From: an uncultured Flavobacteriaceae bacterium
GTDB lineage: Bacteria; Bacteroidota; Bacteroidia; Flavobacteriales; Flavobacteriaceae
Assembly: GCA_913045325.1 (NCBI GenBank)
Contig: CAJWPZ010000018.1
Span: 1-32,021 of the forward strand
Length of the DNA stretch: 32,021 bases
Reading direction: 5' to 3'
How positions within the stretch are numbered: the first letter of the stretch is position 1; each line of letters starts with the position of its first letter. Shown piece by piece: positions 24,201-32,011 of the stretch. The translations under genes and the position numbers were made by a program. The notes below the pieces were generated by a model. That model saw nothing but the letters and a program-made list of their open reading frames with translations. It had not been told where the DNA came from and did not search any database.

Positions 24201-25586
24201 CTGAAATGAAACAGCAATAACCTCGTCGTTATTTAACCGTTGGTTTAAAGAAATATATCCCAGCTGAGAGTTAATAGTGAATTCATTGGCCCTTAATTTT
24301 CTTGCGTTCTCTAGGGTTAAAAAGTCTGAACCATCTTGTACTTGCACTCCACCAAACCCCTGTTGCACGGTAGCTATATCTCGTATTTGTTCGTTTAAGA
24401 TTCCTTGGGCACTAGAGTCATCAATACCAAATGGATTGAAATCATTATTTCCGTTATCAGGAAAAGAATTAGGCGGTTTGTTTAAAAACCCACCAGGTAT
24501 ATTATTTAAACCAATATTTGAAATATCTGACTCCCCAACATCTTGCAGGGCTACAATATTACGCACATCCTGAGTTTGGTTCCCTCTATTGGTAATCCAG
24601 GCCTCTACTCTAGTGATTTGCACATTGGAACGAATAAAAGGATATTGCTGCAATGCTCTATCATAGGTGTCTCTAAAATAATGCGCTAAGAAAAAGTGAC
24701 GGTTTTCGTCATAGTCTAAGGCGTAGATATCAAAATCTGTAATAGTACCACCACCTTCTGTGGTTACGTTTCTAGTTTCAGATTGCTGCTCAGAGAATAC
24801 TCCTGTAATTTTAGTTTTTCCAAATTGTAACTCTGTTTTTACACCAAACAGACTTTGGGCACCCGGAATTAAAGTACTGTTAAGAGGCATACTCACATTA
24901 CCTACCTCTATGGATCTAATAATATCATCTTCGGTGGGAGTGAATTCTAGTTTTACTTGGTTTTGGAAATCAAAGGTTGATTGGGTATCATAATTTGCAG
25001 TTACCTGTAAACGCTCTCCAACCTTTCCAAGCAAGCTTAAACTTATACGTTGGTCAAAATCAAAAGAGAAGTTACTCCTGTTTCTTGGAGAAAATGCCGG
25101 ATTGTCCTGTTTGGTGTACAATAGCCCAAGATCCATCTCTACAGTACCCTGAGGTATTACCTCAATGGTATTGCCTCCAAACACAGATTCAAAAAAGCTG
25201 GAATTGACATAAAATTTGGGTAGTAAGTTTTTCTGGTCATCCTGTGAGCCTTCTTTTCTTCCATCAGCGGCGTCAATTTTTTCTTTGAAATAATCGCGCA
25301 TTTGCTCTTTTAGGATTAAATCACGATAGGCCTGAGGGCTTAACACTAGTGGAAGACCCACATTAAAATCACCCAACATTTCACTGTAATAGTAGCTATC
25401 TGTAACAGGGTCATAGGTGTATAAATTTTCTATAGAGGAGGATGGAGGTAGTTCAATACGCCCCATAGCCGATCCTGTTGCGGTAGAATCTTGTGCATTT
25501 GCACTGAAGAGACCCCCCAAAATGATACTTAAACATACGAATTGTTTAAAAAAGCTATTTTTAAACTTGGTGATATTTGTACCCAA
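18294..25586 (-). CDS. sprA: SprA/Sov, type IX secretion system outer-membrane translocon
   Basis: SprA (Sov in Porphyromonas) is the huge outer-membrane beta-barrel through which type IX substrates, including gliding adhesins, cross the outer membrane. The 2430-residue length fits the family. The start is TTG at 25586. An in-frame stop lies two codons upstream, and the first ATG falls after the signal peptide, which ends near residue 32 at FSANAQ. Recognisable blocks include EVIPQGTVEMDLGLLYTKQDNP, SLLGKVGERLQVTANYDTQSTFDFQNQVKLEF, TVYIDDFESSQTEFDISSP near residue 865 and EVWFNELRLSEL near 1510. The C-terminal barrel ends in RSGLTLRYNFGN. A Gly/Ser/Lys-rich stretch lies near residues 1903-1976. 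It begins three bases after the ruvA stop, so the two are probably cotranscribed, and gcvH follows. Confidence 0.96.
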   Translation of the reverse strand: MGTNITKFKNSFFKQFVCLSIILGGLFSANAQDSTATGSAMGRIELPPSSSIENLYTYDPVTDSYYYSEMLGDFNVGLPLVLSPQAYRDLILKEQMRDYFKEKIDAADGRKEGSQDDQKNLLPKFYVNSSFFESVFGGNTIEVIPQGTVEMDLGLLYTKQDNPAFSPRNRSNFSFDFDQRISLSLLGKVGERLQVTANYDTQSTFDFQNQVKLEFTPTEDDIIRSIEVGNVSMPLNSTLIPGAQSLFGVKTELQFGKTKITGVFSEQQSETRNVTTEGGGTITDFDIYALDYDENRHFFLAHYFRDTYDRALQQYPFIRSNVQITRVEAWITNRGNQTQDVRNIVALQDVGESDISNIGLNNIPGGFLNKPPNSFPDNGNNDFNPFGIDDSSAQGILNEQIRDIATVQQGFGGVQVQDGSDFLTLENARKLRANEFTINSQLGYISLNQRLNNDEVIAVSFQYTVNGKVYQVGEFSTDGVDATGGLVRPGEPGNPGMDDIEGIPQNLIVKLLKSNITNVTQPIWDLMMKNIYSLGAFQLEQEDFRLDIQYRDPAPLNYIIAAEGTITNPAVALPEDVDNKTLLKVFNLDRLNFNNDPQQGGDGFFDFIPGLTVDQQNGRIIFTSVEPFGEYLFDKLDDSSAGAAEYSMPATYNANQDKYVFRSLYRSTKTQAEQEDSDKNKFQLTGRYKSSGGNGIPIGAFNIPQGSVVVTAGGRTLSEGVDYTVNYQAGTVQILDPSLLASNTPVNITVENNTLFGQQTKRFTGLNIEHKFNDNFIIGGTYLRLNERPLTQKSTYDVEPINNQIFGVNLNYATQVPFFTRLVNKLPNIDTDVESNFSIRGEFAYLLPSAPEVSDFGGRTTVYIDDFESSQTEFDISSPISWRLSSSPDGFGGEEPNSVLDYNYKRARLNWYTIDPIFYSSQRPDGITDQDLSSPFTRRVFRDEIFPGQDIIQGQTQALFSLDLSFYPSERGEYNFSPAASGTNELPNPSANFGGISRQLTTTDFERSNVEFIQFWVMDPFIYEENNTNNGGTLSFNLGNISEDVLKDGRKQYENGLPQDGSSENTTPTVWGKVPTNQSLVYTFDTEGEQRINQDVGYDGLNNAQESEMFPAFSGLADPANDNYQYFLQASGDIRSRYKLYNGTEGNSPVEVTNTNRGSTTQPDVEDINRDNSMNTVDSYYEYNIPISRDALTPATNDFVTDVRESTITLQDNSSLDVRWVQFKVPVADYDRAVNGISDFRSIRFMRMYMSGFEQQTTLRLGTLELVRGDYRRYLQTLDNVTLEDPELDDTVFEVEAVNIIDNENRQPIPYTLPPGVVREQLNNNNNIIRQDEQSLAIRVCGLEQNDARGVYKNFSVDMRQYKNLEMFIHAESIVNQTALADGDLVAFIRMGNDLTESFYEIQVALKPTAFNTTSAEEIWPVENRLDLPLSLLQDLKSTILGDPATYAPNQLHFFEEGQIDGLPSNILRVGMKGNPSFGDVRVAMIGVRNETNTELCGEVWFNELRLSELQNQGGWAAVAAMDANFADFANLSATGRVSTIGFGSLEQGPNDRSREDVEEYDLVTNLNLGQMLPKKWGIQLPFNYGRSEKLITPQFDPEYQDVELQTRLDNEPNSQRRDEILGQSIDYTKRQSINFIGVRKERTSEGKPKVYDIENLTLSASYNQIDHNDFEIQEALDQNVRLGGTYAYNFTPKTFEPFKKNDSIFTGKYWQFLKDLNLNYLPTSIAVNSNILRQHNEQKFRELNLENGNIGLPVLFQRNYLFDWDYAINYNLTKSFRFNFTTSNNRIVTNYIDDDGVANNQIGVFDGLFDIGDPNQHFQSLQLNYDLPTAKFPFLKWIRATYSYTGDFQWQDGSDLFNNIDIELSDGSVQTYDLGNSIQNASTHRINSTFDFSAFYRYIGLSKKKASKKAGGMRNSASRNGGGFSPKGQNGKGGNDSKASAKDDAQGFAAKGGANSSARGGNAGGGFGNGLSGADKAANTLIGLATMIKKVQFNYQETNGIFLPGYNRSIGFIGTLKPTAGFTFGSQAEVRDQAARNGWLTLYPEYNEQYTENETNQLDIQVNLEPIRDLKIDINASRIYSENYSENYIIEDGLYNSLTPVSSGNFNISTLLIATAFQSTTDASSEPFDAFRSNRLIVANSLASEFYGTDAFPVDPETGYPVGFGPTSQDVLLPSFIAAYKGADVQSEKKGILRDIPLPNWDIKYTGFMRLGWFKKRFKRFSLQHGYTAGYTVNQFQTNLDYNRSRDGNPVTAATNQAGDFKSQQFLTNVNLTEQFSPLLKIDLEMKNSVKVSAEYRKDRALGLSFANNLLTEIKGDEIIIGLGYRIKDLRIGTNFGGKKQILKSDLNFKLDLSRRDNRTIIRYLDIENNQTTAGQTIYGAQLLVDYALSKNLTAAFYYDHTFSEYAISTAFPQTTIRSGLTLRYNFGN
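19321..19344 (-). repeat. Perfect 12-bp tandem duplication inside sprA
   Basis: The plus-strand unit TAATTCTCTGAG occurs twice in direct succession (19321-19332 and 19333-19344), and the third copy diverges after TAA. In the protein it gives SENYSENY near residue 2085, in frame, so the gene stays intact. It looks like a recent slippage event in a barrel strand or turn. Confidence 0.85.
19660..19878 (-). repeat. Low-complexity Gly/Ser/Lys/Asn-rich segment of SprA
   Basis: About 73 residues with runs such as SKKKASKKAGG, RNGGGFSPKGQNGKGG and SARGGNAGGGFGNG lie between two normal barrel strands (FSAFYRYIG before, IKKVQFNYQETNG after). The segment is almost free of hydrophobic residues and positively charged, so it is probably a disordered loop. 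It is not a nucleotide repeat in the strict sense. Confidence 0.75.
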
Positions 25587-25589
25587 TAC

Positions 25590-26171
25590 TTATAATTTTT
25601 TTAAAGCCTGTTTTATAATTTCCTCAATGGTTGCCTGCGGATATTGCTTAATCACGGCGTCACAAACTTTCTCAGCTTGTTTACGTGTAAAACCTAAAGT
25701 ATCCAAAGCAGATAACGCTTCATCTTTATTGGTATTGCTTGAAACCAAAGAAACATCGTCTAGACCATACACCTTTAGTATTTTATCTTTCAAATCCAAC
25801 AACACCCGTTGGGCTGTTTTGGCTCCAATTCCTTTTACAGATTGAATGGTTGCCACATCGCTTGACGCAATAGCCTCAGTGACCTGCTTTGGAGATAAAG
25901 AAGACAGCATGGTTCTTGCTGTACTTGCCCCAACCCCAGAGACCGAGATTAATAACCTAAAAATCTCTCGCTCTACTACACTAGAAAAACCATACAAAAT
26001 ATGCGCATCTTCACGAACTTGTAAATGCGTAAATAATTTGACGTTCTCTGAGGTAGGTAACTGTGCAAAAGTATGTAATGAAATGTTTACAAAATAGCCT
26101 ACCCCATGACAGTCTATGACTACATCGGTGGGTGATTTCTCAACAAGTCTTCCCTGTAATTGGGTTATCAT
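25590..26171 (-). CDS. ruvA: Holliday junction branch migration protein RuvA
   Basis: RuvA binds four-way DNA junctions as a tetramer and loads the RuvB motor. The 193-residue protein has the three usual parts. The first is an N-terminal OB fold (MITQLQGRLVEKSPTDVVIDCHGVGY up to about residue 63). The second is a middle domain with two helix-hairpin-helix motifs (ISVSGVGASTARTML near 74-88 and IQSVKGIGAKTAQRVLLDLKDK near 109-130). The third is a small C-terminal domain (DEALSALDTLGFTRKQAEKV) that contacts RuvB. Its length is normal. ruvB lies about 5 kb upstream, separated by three genes, and no ruvC is in the window. It is followed by sprA after three bases. Confidence 0.97.
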   Translation of the reverse strand: MITQLQGRLVEKSPTDVVIDCHGVGYFVNISLHTFAQLPTSENVKLFTHLQVREDAHILYGFSSVVEREIFRLLISVSGVGASTARTMLSSLSPKQVTEAIASSDVATIQSVKGIGAKTAQRVLLDLKDKILKVYGLDDVSLVSSNTNKDEALSALDTLGFTRKQAEKVCDAVIKQYPQATIEEIIKQALKKL

Positions 26172-26195
26172 ACGTTATTGTTGTGTTATTTCTGC

Positions 26196-26203
26196 CAAAT
26201 ATA
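26196..26203 (-). promoter_or_regulatory. Possible -7 element upstream of ruvA
   Basis: TATATTTG on the minus strand fits TAnnTTTG and lies 24 bases before the ruvA ATG. No TTG is found 19-21 bases further upstream, so this is at best a promoter with a weak -33 element. It would serve ruvA, sprA, gcvH and the genes beyond. Confidence 0.35.
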
Positions 26204-26260
26204 GTATATTTTATTGGCTTATCTGAAGGGTTAAAACCTAAATTTATTGCTGAAACATCA

Positions 26261-28552
26261 CTACTTCTGGGCTGTTTCCTCTCGTTTTTCTTTTTGCTGT
26301 GCATCTACCACAGAAACTGCTGCCATGTTTACAATTTCTTCTACACTAGCACCGAGTTGCAAAATATGAACTGGCTTTCGCATTCCTAGCATAATTGGGC
26401 CCACAGAATCAACACCATTAATCTCTTTTAATAATTTATAATTGCTATTGGCTGCATCTAAATTTGGAAATATAAGCGCATTTACTTTTTTCCCTGCAAG
26501 CTTAGAAAACGGAAATTTACTTTGTAACATTTCTGGATTTAGAGCAAAGTCTGTTTGCAACTCTCCATCTATATGCATATCTGGATTGGTTCTGTGCAAA
26601 TAGGCTACGGCATCTCGCACCTTTGTAGCATGAGGATCTTTTGAAGAACCAAAATTAGCATAGCTTATCATTGCAATAACTGGCGTTAGGCCAAACATTT
26701 TCATGGTGTAATTTGTCATCTGGGCTATTTTGGCCAGTTCTTTTGCCGTAGGATCAATATTTATGGAGGTGTCACTAATAAAAATAGGACCTCTTTTAGT
26801 AAGCATCATGTTTGTTGTTGCCACTTTATTTACACCGTCAAAACGTCCTACAACCTCTAAAACAGGACGCAGCACCGAAGGATAAGCCCTAGAATAGCCA
26901 GAGATCATAGCATCTGCATCCCCTTGGTTAAGCATCATGGCTGCAAAATAATTGCGCTCTCGCATTAATTTTTCTGCATCAAAAAGGGTAACTCCATTTC
27001 TGTGCCTATTTTCAAATAATTTTTTTGCGTATTTCTTTAAATTCTCAGCTTGATCATCAGCCTTAGGGTCCATTATTTGTATATCTGCATCAAATTCAAG
27101 CTGCTCCATAAGCTCTTCAATAACGGCCTTTCTACCCAACAAAATAGGAATACCTATTCCTTCTTCGTAAACAATTTGAGCCGCTTTCAATACATTTAAA
27201 TGATCTGCCTCTGCAAATACAATACGTTTTGGGTTTTGCTTTGCCCGACTAAGCAACATGCGAATGATTTTATTATCTCCACCCATGCGGTGGTTCAGCT
27301 CATCTTTATACTTTTTCCAATTGTTAATTGGCGCAGTTGCAACACCACTTTCCATAGCAGCTTTTGCAACAGCCGGAGGAATATGGTCTATAAGTCTTGG
27401 ATCAAAAGGTTTGGGAATAATATAATCTTTCCCAAAAACAAGTTTAGTCTCTCCATAGGCAATATTAACTTGCTCTGGCACAGATTCTTTGGCCAGTGCA
27501 GCCAATGCTTTTACAGCAGCCATTTTCATGGCCTCGTTAATCTTGGTGGCACGAACATCAAGCGCACCTCTAAAAATAAAAGGAAACCCTAATACATTAT
27601 TTACCTGGTTAGGATGGTCACTTCTTCCTGTTGCCATAATAATGTCATCACGCGTTTTACAGGCTAGCTTATATTCAATCTCAGGATTTGGATTTGCCAT
27701 AGCAAAAACAATAGGGTCTGCAGCCATTGATTTAAGCATACTAGGGGTTACAATATCTGCAACAGAAAGTCCAACAAAAATATCTGCATCAACCATAGCC
27801 TCATCTAAGGTATCTATCTTTCTGTGTGTTGCAAATTCTGACTTCTCTGGTGATAACTCAGATCGATCATCTCTTATAACTCCTTTACTGTCTAACATCA
27901 CAATATTTGCCCCTACTGCCCCAAAGGCCTTATAAAGTCTTGTACAAGATACCGCAGCGGCGCCTGCTCCGCTTATTACAATTCTTACTTCATTTATTTT
28001 TTTATGTGTTAACTCAATTGCATTTAAAAGCGCAGCGGCAGAAATAATAGCAGTACCATGCTGGTCATCATGCATAACAGGTATGTCCAACTCTTCCTTC
28101 AACCTTCTTTCAATCTCAAAAGCCTGTGGAGCTTTAATATCTTCTAGGTTAATACCACCAAAAGTGGGTGCAATATTTTTTACTGTTTCAACAAAGGCAT
28201 CAACATCTTCGGTACCTATTTCGATATCAAAAACATCAATATCTGCAAATATTTTAAACAACAATCCTTTTCCTTCCATGACAGGTTTAGAAGCCTCAGG
28301 CCCTATATTACCGAGCCCTAAAACTGCTGTACCATTGGTAATAACCGCCACCAAATTACCTTTAGCGGTATACTTATATACATTCTCAACATCTTTGGCT
28401 ATCTCAAGGCAAGGCTCTGCTACACCAGGAGAGTATGCTAGAGATAGATCTCTTTGTGTTGCATATTTTGTGGTAGGCACTACTTGTATCTTACCAGGGC
28501 TTGGCTTGGAGTGATATAAAAGAGCTTCTTTACGTTTACTTTGTTTACTCAT
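26261..28552 (-). CDS. maeB: NADP-dependent malic enzyme with phosphotransacetylase-like domain
   Basis: This is a MaeB-type enzyme that oxidatively decarboxylates malate to pyruvate with NADP, supplying NADPH and pyruvate. The 763-residue length matches the fused form. The N-terminal malic domain has SLAYSPGVAEPCLEIAKD and NGTAVLGLGNIGPEASKPVMEGKG (about residues 36-93), then the metal and substrate region HDDQHGTAIISAAALLNAIEL near 161-181. The NAD(P)-binding domain has VISGAGAAAVSCTRLYKAFG near 191-210. From about residue 430 a phosphotransacetylase-like domain follows (RIVFAEADHLNVLKAAQIV, MMLNQGDADAMISGYSRAYPSVLRPVLEV). In MaeB enzymes this domain is regulatory and binds acetyl-CoA rather than acting as a transferase. 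The gene stands alone between queG and ruvA, each about 90-120 bases away. Confidence 0.95.
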   Translation of the reverse strand: MSKQSKRKEALLYHSKPSPGKIQVVPTTKYATQRDLSLAYSPGVAEPCLEIAKDVENVYKYTAKGNLVAVITNGTAVLGLGNIGPEASKPVMEGKGLLFKIFADIDVFDIEIGTEDVDAFVETVKNIAPTFGGINLEDIKAPQAFEIERRLKEELDIPVMHDDQHGTAIISAAALLNAIELTHKKINEVRIVISGAGAAAVSCTRLYKAFGAVGANIVMLDSKGVIRDDRSELSPEKSEFATHRKIDTLDEAMVDADIFVGLSVADIVTPSMLKSMAADPIVFAMANPNPEIEYKLACKTRDDIIMATGRSDHPNQVNNVLGFPFIFRGALDVRATKINEAMKMAAVKALAALAKESVPEQVNIAYGETKLVFGKDYIIPKPFDPRLIDHIPPAVAKAAMESGVATAPINNWKKYKDELNHRMGGDNKIIRMLLSRAKQNPKRIVFAEADHLNVLKAAQIVYEEGIGIPILLGRKAVIEELMEQLEFDADIQIMDPKADDQAENLKKYAKKLFENRHRNGVTLFDAEKLMRERNYFAAMMLNQGDADAMISGYSRAYPSVLRPVLEVVGRFDGVNKVATTNMMLTKRGPIFISDTSINIDPTAKELAKIAQMTNYTMKMFGLTPVIAMISYANFGSSKDPHATKVRDAVAYLHRTNPDMHIDGELQTDFALNPEMLQSKFPFSKLAGKKVNALIFPNLDAANSNYKLLKEINGVDSVGPIMLGMRKPVHILQLGASVEEIVNMAAVSVVDAQQKEKREETAQK

Positions 28553-28582
28553 AACAACAAATTGTTTTTTTATGGTATACTA

Positions 28583-28590
28583 CAAATGTA
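28583..28590 (-). promoter_or_regulatory. Possible -7 element upstream of the malic enzyme gene
   Basis: TACATTTG on the minus strand fits the TAnnTTTG motif and lies 30 bases before the ATG, in the 124-base gap after queG. The -33 element is poor: only a T-rich stretch is found at the right distance. The placement, start distance and motif together make it plausible. Confidence 0.4.
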
Positions 28591-28676
28591 ACAGAGTGAA
28601 ATTAAAACAGTGTCTAAATTAAAAATTAATTATTGGCTTTAAACACCAGATAATAGCTTGGCAATTAATTATAGTA

Positions 28677-29540
28677 TTATGGCTTTAAGAATTCTATGTT
28701 TCTGCGCAATCCTTCAAACTTGGTGCGCTTTAAAGGACTCTTTTTGAAAATTTCTGAAAACACTTCTTTGGTAACCTCTTCCCAATCTTTCTTTGAGTTG
28801 GACAACACCTGCGGATTGGGATCAAACAAAGGTTCCTTGTGAGCTTTGCTAAACCTATTCCAAGGACATACATCTTGACAAACATCACATCCAAACATCC
28901 AATCATCAAACTGCCCACTCACACTAGAGGGGATTTCGTTTTTAAGCTCAATGGTAAAATAACTAATACATTTACTACCATCTACCTTATAAGGCTCAAC
29001 GATTGCCTGGGTTGGGCAAGCATCTATACAGGCCGTGCAACTACCGCAATGATCTGTTACGGGGGTGTCATAGTCTAGGTCAAGATCTACAATGAGCTCT
29101 GCAATGAAATAAAAAGACCCTGCTTGTTTGGAGAGTAAGTTACTATGCTTACCAATCCAACCTAGACCACTTTTTGCAGCCCAAGCTTTATCTAAAACAG
29201 GGGCACTATCAACAAAAGCACGTCCATGAACATCTCCAACCGTCTCTTGTATGCAGTGCAACAACTCTTTTAACTTGTCTTTAATTACAAAGTGATAATC
29301 TGTACCGTATGCGTATTTAGATATCTTATAACTATCATCTCGCTGAAGCTGTTGTGGGTAATAGTTTAACAATAAAGAAATGACACTTTTAGAACCCTCC
29401 ACAAGCTTGGTTGGGTCAAGGCGCTTGTCAAAATGGTTTTCCATGTACTGCATCTGGCCATGCCTATTTTGGTTGAGCCAAGCCTCAAGTCTTGGAGCTT
29501 CTTCTTCCAAAAATCCTGCTTTACTAATACCACAAGACAT
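28677..29540 (-). CDS. queG: Epoxyqueuosine reductase (short form, start uncertain)
   Basis: QueG is a cobalamin and iron-sulfur enzyme that reduces epoxyqueuosine to queuosine in tRNA, the last step of queuosine synthesis. Visible signatures are [27 protein letters not shown], with the proposed catalytic Asp in VDSAP. Two [4Fe-4S] motifs follow: [12 protein letters not shown] with a later Cys in SKCISY, and [10 protein letters not shown]. There is no C-terminal HEAT domain, so this is the short form of about 310 residues. The coordinates given begin at the first ATG (287 residues), but that Met lies inside the conserved N-terminal region. The frame is open upstream and encodes [14 protein letters not shown] just before it, as in other QueG proteins. 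The true start is therefore probably near 29600-29606, at a non-standard codon. It follows the P450 gene. Confidence 0.93.
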   Translation of the reverse strand: MSCGISKAGFLEEEAPRLEAWLNQNRHGQMQYMENHFDKRLDPTKLVEGSKSVISLLLNYYPQQLQRDDSYKISKYAYGTDYHFVIKDKLKELLHCIQETVGDVHGRAFVDSAPVLDKAWAAKSGLGWIGKHSNLLSKQAGSFYFIAELIVDLDLDYDTPVTDHCGSCTACIDACPTQAIVEPYKVDGSKCISYFTIELKNEIPSSVSGQFDDWMFGCDVCQDVCPWNRFSKAHKEPLFDPNPQVLSNSKKDWEEVTKEVFSEIFKKSPLKRTKFEGLRRNIEFLKP

Positions 29541-29606
29541 AAAACCTAGGCGTTTGGCCTGGTCTTTAATAAAAGCAGTATGTTGGTGTTTTGTGTCTAT
29601 CGTAAT
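29541..29606 (-). other. queG: In-frame upstream extension of queG
   Basis: These 66 bases are open and in frame with queG and encode [20 protein letters not shown] followed by GF. The end of this stretch matches the first helix of QueG proteins. No ATG, GTG or TTG exists in this frame between the P450 stop and 29540. The candidate starts are ATT (29606-29604) and ATA (29600-29598). Starting at the ATT gives 309 residues, the usual short-form length, and a 28-base gap after the P450 gene. Confidence 0.6.
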
Positions 29607-29634
29607 GGAATATTTTAAATCATAACATCTGTTT

Positions 29635-30969
29635 TTATGCTCTTTGGGTAAATTCTAACAATGCATTTATTGGCTTTAAGGAAATCAGGGGTTCTATTTC
29701 AATAGGTGTTTTCTTTTCTGAAATCTTATACTGTCTTACTAATGTAGCTATGGCGAGTACCATCTCATACATTGCAAAATTATTGCCTATACACATTCTA
29801 GGGCCCGCTCCAAAAGGAAAATAATGCCCCGAAAATGTATTAGCAGAAACCCCCGAAAATCTAGATGGCTTAAAAAGTTCTGGTTGCTCCCAAAACAAAG
29901 CATCATTATGAATTTGAAGCACCGAGAATAACAAGTTTGAGTTTTTTGGAACTTCCATGCCTTCAAAAGCATCTGCTTCGAGACTAATTCTATCAATAAA
30001 ATAGGCAGGGGGATACATGCGTAACGTTTCCTCTACCACATTTTTGGTGAAGGGACATGCTTTAATAATCTCCATTAAATCTTTGGTAGAAGCCGTAGCT
30101 TCTTGAACTTCTATAAATATTTTTTCTTGTGTTTCTGGATGTTGCGCTAATAATTGCGCAGCAAAGGTGAGTGCATTTGAAGTGGTCTCGTGTCCAGCTA
30201 CAAACAAGATAAGAATCTCATCAATAAGTTGCTGTTCAGACATGGCACTGCCGTCCTGATAGCGGGCATCCAAAAGCATATCAAGTAAATCATCTTTGCG
30301 TATGTTACTCTTTTTCCTGGCTGCAACCAATTGGCCTAGAACCTCTCTAGACTCCTGGACCAATGCTATGTGCTTTTTAATTTTTCCACTAGACTTAAAC
30401 CACCACCCTAAATAAGGTTGACGTAACTCTTTAACTAACATCTTTTGAGCAGCTTCTGTAATATGTTGCATTTTAGAAATCTGCAAAGCGTCTGCCGCAT
30501 CACTAAAGAGTGCTTTAACCACCGTTTTAAAGGCTAAATCATTAAAGATAGGAGCAACATCTATAGGGCCTTGTGTTGTAATTTTTGAAACCTCAGTTGT
30601 AATAGCCTCTTGAATGCTTTCTAACAAAAACACCAATTGTTTTTTATGGAACGCGGGCTGAATTAACTTTCGTTGTTTTTTCCACAAAGCACCTTCGCTT
30701 GTTAGCAGTCCTTTGCCTACATACTTAGCGAGGTCTTTTGTTTGAATAGGAGACTTGGAGTAATTTTTTTTATTTTTCTGTAATGCATGTTGTAAAAACC
30801 CAGCATCCTTACTAAAAACAATAGAGTTTCCAAAGCCCAAATTAAGACGAAAAGTGGCTCCTTTTTTTTTAAAATTAGCCGCATGAAAAGGCAATGGATT
30901 TTTTAAAATATTGGCAGCATTTTTGAGAAATTCAAGGCTAGATACCTCAGGGATAGTATAGTTCTTCAT
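29635..30969 (-). CDS. Cytochrome P450
   Basis: This is a soluble-looking heme monooxygenase of 444 residues with no membrane anchor or signal peptide. All P450 landmarks are present: the C-helix [13 protein letters not shown] near residues 96-108, the I-helix oxygen-binding AGHETTS at 258-264, the ExxR pair Glu314-Arg317 in EETLRMYPP, and the heme-ligand loop [17 protein letters not shown] with Cys393. The PPAYF segment after ExxR and the overall look are closer to CYP4/CYP102-like fatty-acid hydroxylases than to camphor-type bacterial P450s. I cannot assign a CYP family or substrate. No ferredoxin or reductase gene is nearby, so it must borrow a redox partner. It begins 7 bases after ruvB and precedes queG, implying one transcript. 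Confidence 0.95.
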   Translation of the reverse strand: MKNYTIPEVSSLEFLKNAANILKNPLPFHAANFKKKGATFRLNLGFGNSIVFSKDAGFLQHALQKNKKNYSKSPIQTKDLAKYVGKGLLTSEGALWKKQRKLIQPAFHKKQLVFLLESIQEAITTEVSKITTQGPIDVAPIFNDLAFKTVVKALFSDAADALQISKMQHITEAAQKMLVKELRQPYLGWWFKSSGKIKKHIALVQESREVLGQLVAARKKSNIRKDDLLDMLLDARYQDGSAMSEQQLIDEILILFVAGHETTSNALTFAAQLLAQHPETQEKIFIEVQEATASTKDLMEIIKACPFTKNVVEETLRMYPPAYFIDRISLEADAFEGMEVPKNSNLLFSVLQIHNDALFWEQPELFKPSRFSGVSANTFSGHYFPFGAGPRMCIGNNFAMYEMVLAIATLVRQYKISEKKTPIEIEPLISLKPINALLEFTQRA

Positions 30970-30976
30970 AAATGTA

Positions 30977-31999
30977 TCAAAACAAGCCTCCTTGTGAGGG
31001 GGCCTTTACTTTTCCTAAATGTTTATAAGCCGCCTCTGTAACCTCACGACCTCTTGGAGTACGCATAATAAAGCCTTGCTGAATCAAAAAAGGCTCATAC
31101 ACCTCTTCTATAGTTTCTGGACTTTCTGAAACGGCGGTTGCTATGGTGGTAATACCAACAGGGCCTCCTTTAAATTTATCGATAATGGTATTTAAAATTT
31201 TATTATCCATTTCATCCAGACCATGGGCATCTACACTTAGGGCCTCTAATGAGAATTTAGCGATCGATATATCGATAGAGCCATTTCCTTTAATTTGAGC
31301 AAAATCTCGTACTCTGCGCAAAAGTGCATTCGCAATACGAGGAGTTCCTCTACTTCTACCTGCAATTTCAATAGCCGCTTCCATAGAAATTGGCACATCC
31401 AAAATACTAGCACTACGCTGCACGATAGTTGTTAAAAGCTCGGTGGTGTAATATTGTAATCTAGATGTAATTCCAAAACGAGCTCTCATAGGAGCTGTTA
31501 AAAGTCCAGATCTAGTGGTGGCTCCCACCAAGGTAAATGGAGCTAAGTGTATTTGAACAGAACGCGCATTGGGTCCTGATTCTATCATGATGTCGATTTT
31601 ATAATCCTCCATGGCAGAGTATAGATACTCTTCAACAATAGGGCTTAATCTATGTATCTCATCAATAAACAAGACATCGCGCTCCTCAAGATTTGTGAGA
31701 AGTCCCGCTAAATCTCCAGGCTTATCTAAAACGGGGCCAGAAGTAACTTTTATGCCTACCTCTAGCTCATTGGCTAGAATGTGTGCCAAGGTAGTTTTAC
31801 CCAATCCGGGTGGTCCATGAAAAAGTGTGTGATCTAAAGCTTCGTCTCTTTGATTGGCTGCCTGAACAAAAACTTGCAGATTTTCTAAGGCTTTGTCTTG
31901 GCCTGTAAAGTCATCAAAACTAAGGGGTCTTAACTTCTTTTCGATTTCAACATCTTTTGGTGTTAAATGCTCTTCAGATGGATCCAGATGTTCGTTCAT
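30977..31999 (-). CDS. ruvB: Holliday junction branch migration helicase RuvB
   Basis: RuvB is the AAA+ motor that, with RuvA, drives branch migration of Holliday junctions. The 340-residue protein has Walker [10 protein letters not shown] (62-70), Walker [11 protein letters not shown] with the DEIH core (113-116), and the sensor-1 region [20 protein letters not shown]. The arginine finger region and the C-terminal winged helix ([43 protein letters not shown]) are also present. I prefer the ATG at 31999 ([10 protein letters not shown]) to the one five codons upstream, because the upstream codons overlap a TAnnTTTG promoter motif and add no conserved sequence. It is complete within the window. 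It leads a set with the P450 and queG. Confidence 0.97.
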   Translation of the reverse strand: MNEHLDPSEEHLTPKDVEIEKKLRPLSFDDFTGQDKALENLQVFVQAANQRDEALDHTLFHGPPGLGKTTLAHILANELEVGIKVTSGPVLDKPGDLAGLLTNLEERDVLFIDEIHRLSPIVEEYLYSAMEDYKIDIMIESGPNARSVQIHLAPFTLVGATTRSGLLTAPMRARFGITSRLQYYTTELLTTIVQRSASILDVPISMEAAIEIAGRSRGTPRIANALLRRVRDFAQIKGNGSIDISIAKFSLEALSVDAHGLDEMDNKILNTIIDKFKGGPVGITTIATAVSESPETIEEVYEPFLIQQGFIMRTPRGREVTEAAYKHLGKVKAPSQGGLF

Positions 32000-32003
32000 G
32001 TAA

Positions 32004-32011
32004 CAAATATA
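32004..32011 (-). promoter_or_regulatory. Possible -7 element directly upstream of ruvB
   Basis: TATATTTG on the minus strand fits TAnnTTTG and ends only four bases before the ATG at 31999. Any -33 element would lie beyond the right edge of the window. If it is used, transcription would begin at or just inside the start codon, giving a leaderless or nearly leaderless message. Confidence 0.35.

Noticed and set aside
25417-25845. Plus-strand open frame of 142 codons across the ruvA-sprA junction
   Set aside because: It is antisense to two certain genes, and its sequence shows no domain or signal of its own.
27489-27935. Plus-strand open frame of 148 codons opposite the malic enzyme
   Set aside because: It lies wholly within a well-supported enzyme gene, has no recognisable domain, and is typical of shadow frames opposite codon-biased coding sequence.
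28624-28670. AATTAATT inverted repeat after queG as a terminator
   Set aside because: The 8-bp stem is all A/T with a loop of about 30 bases, and the inner sequences do not pair, so it is unlikely to stop transcription.
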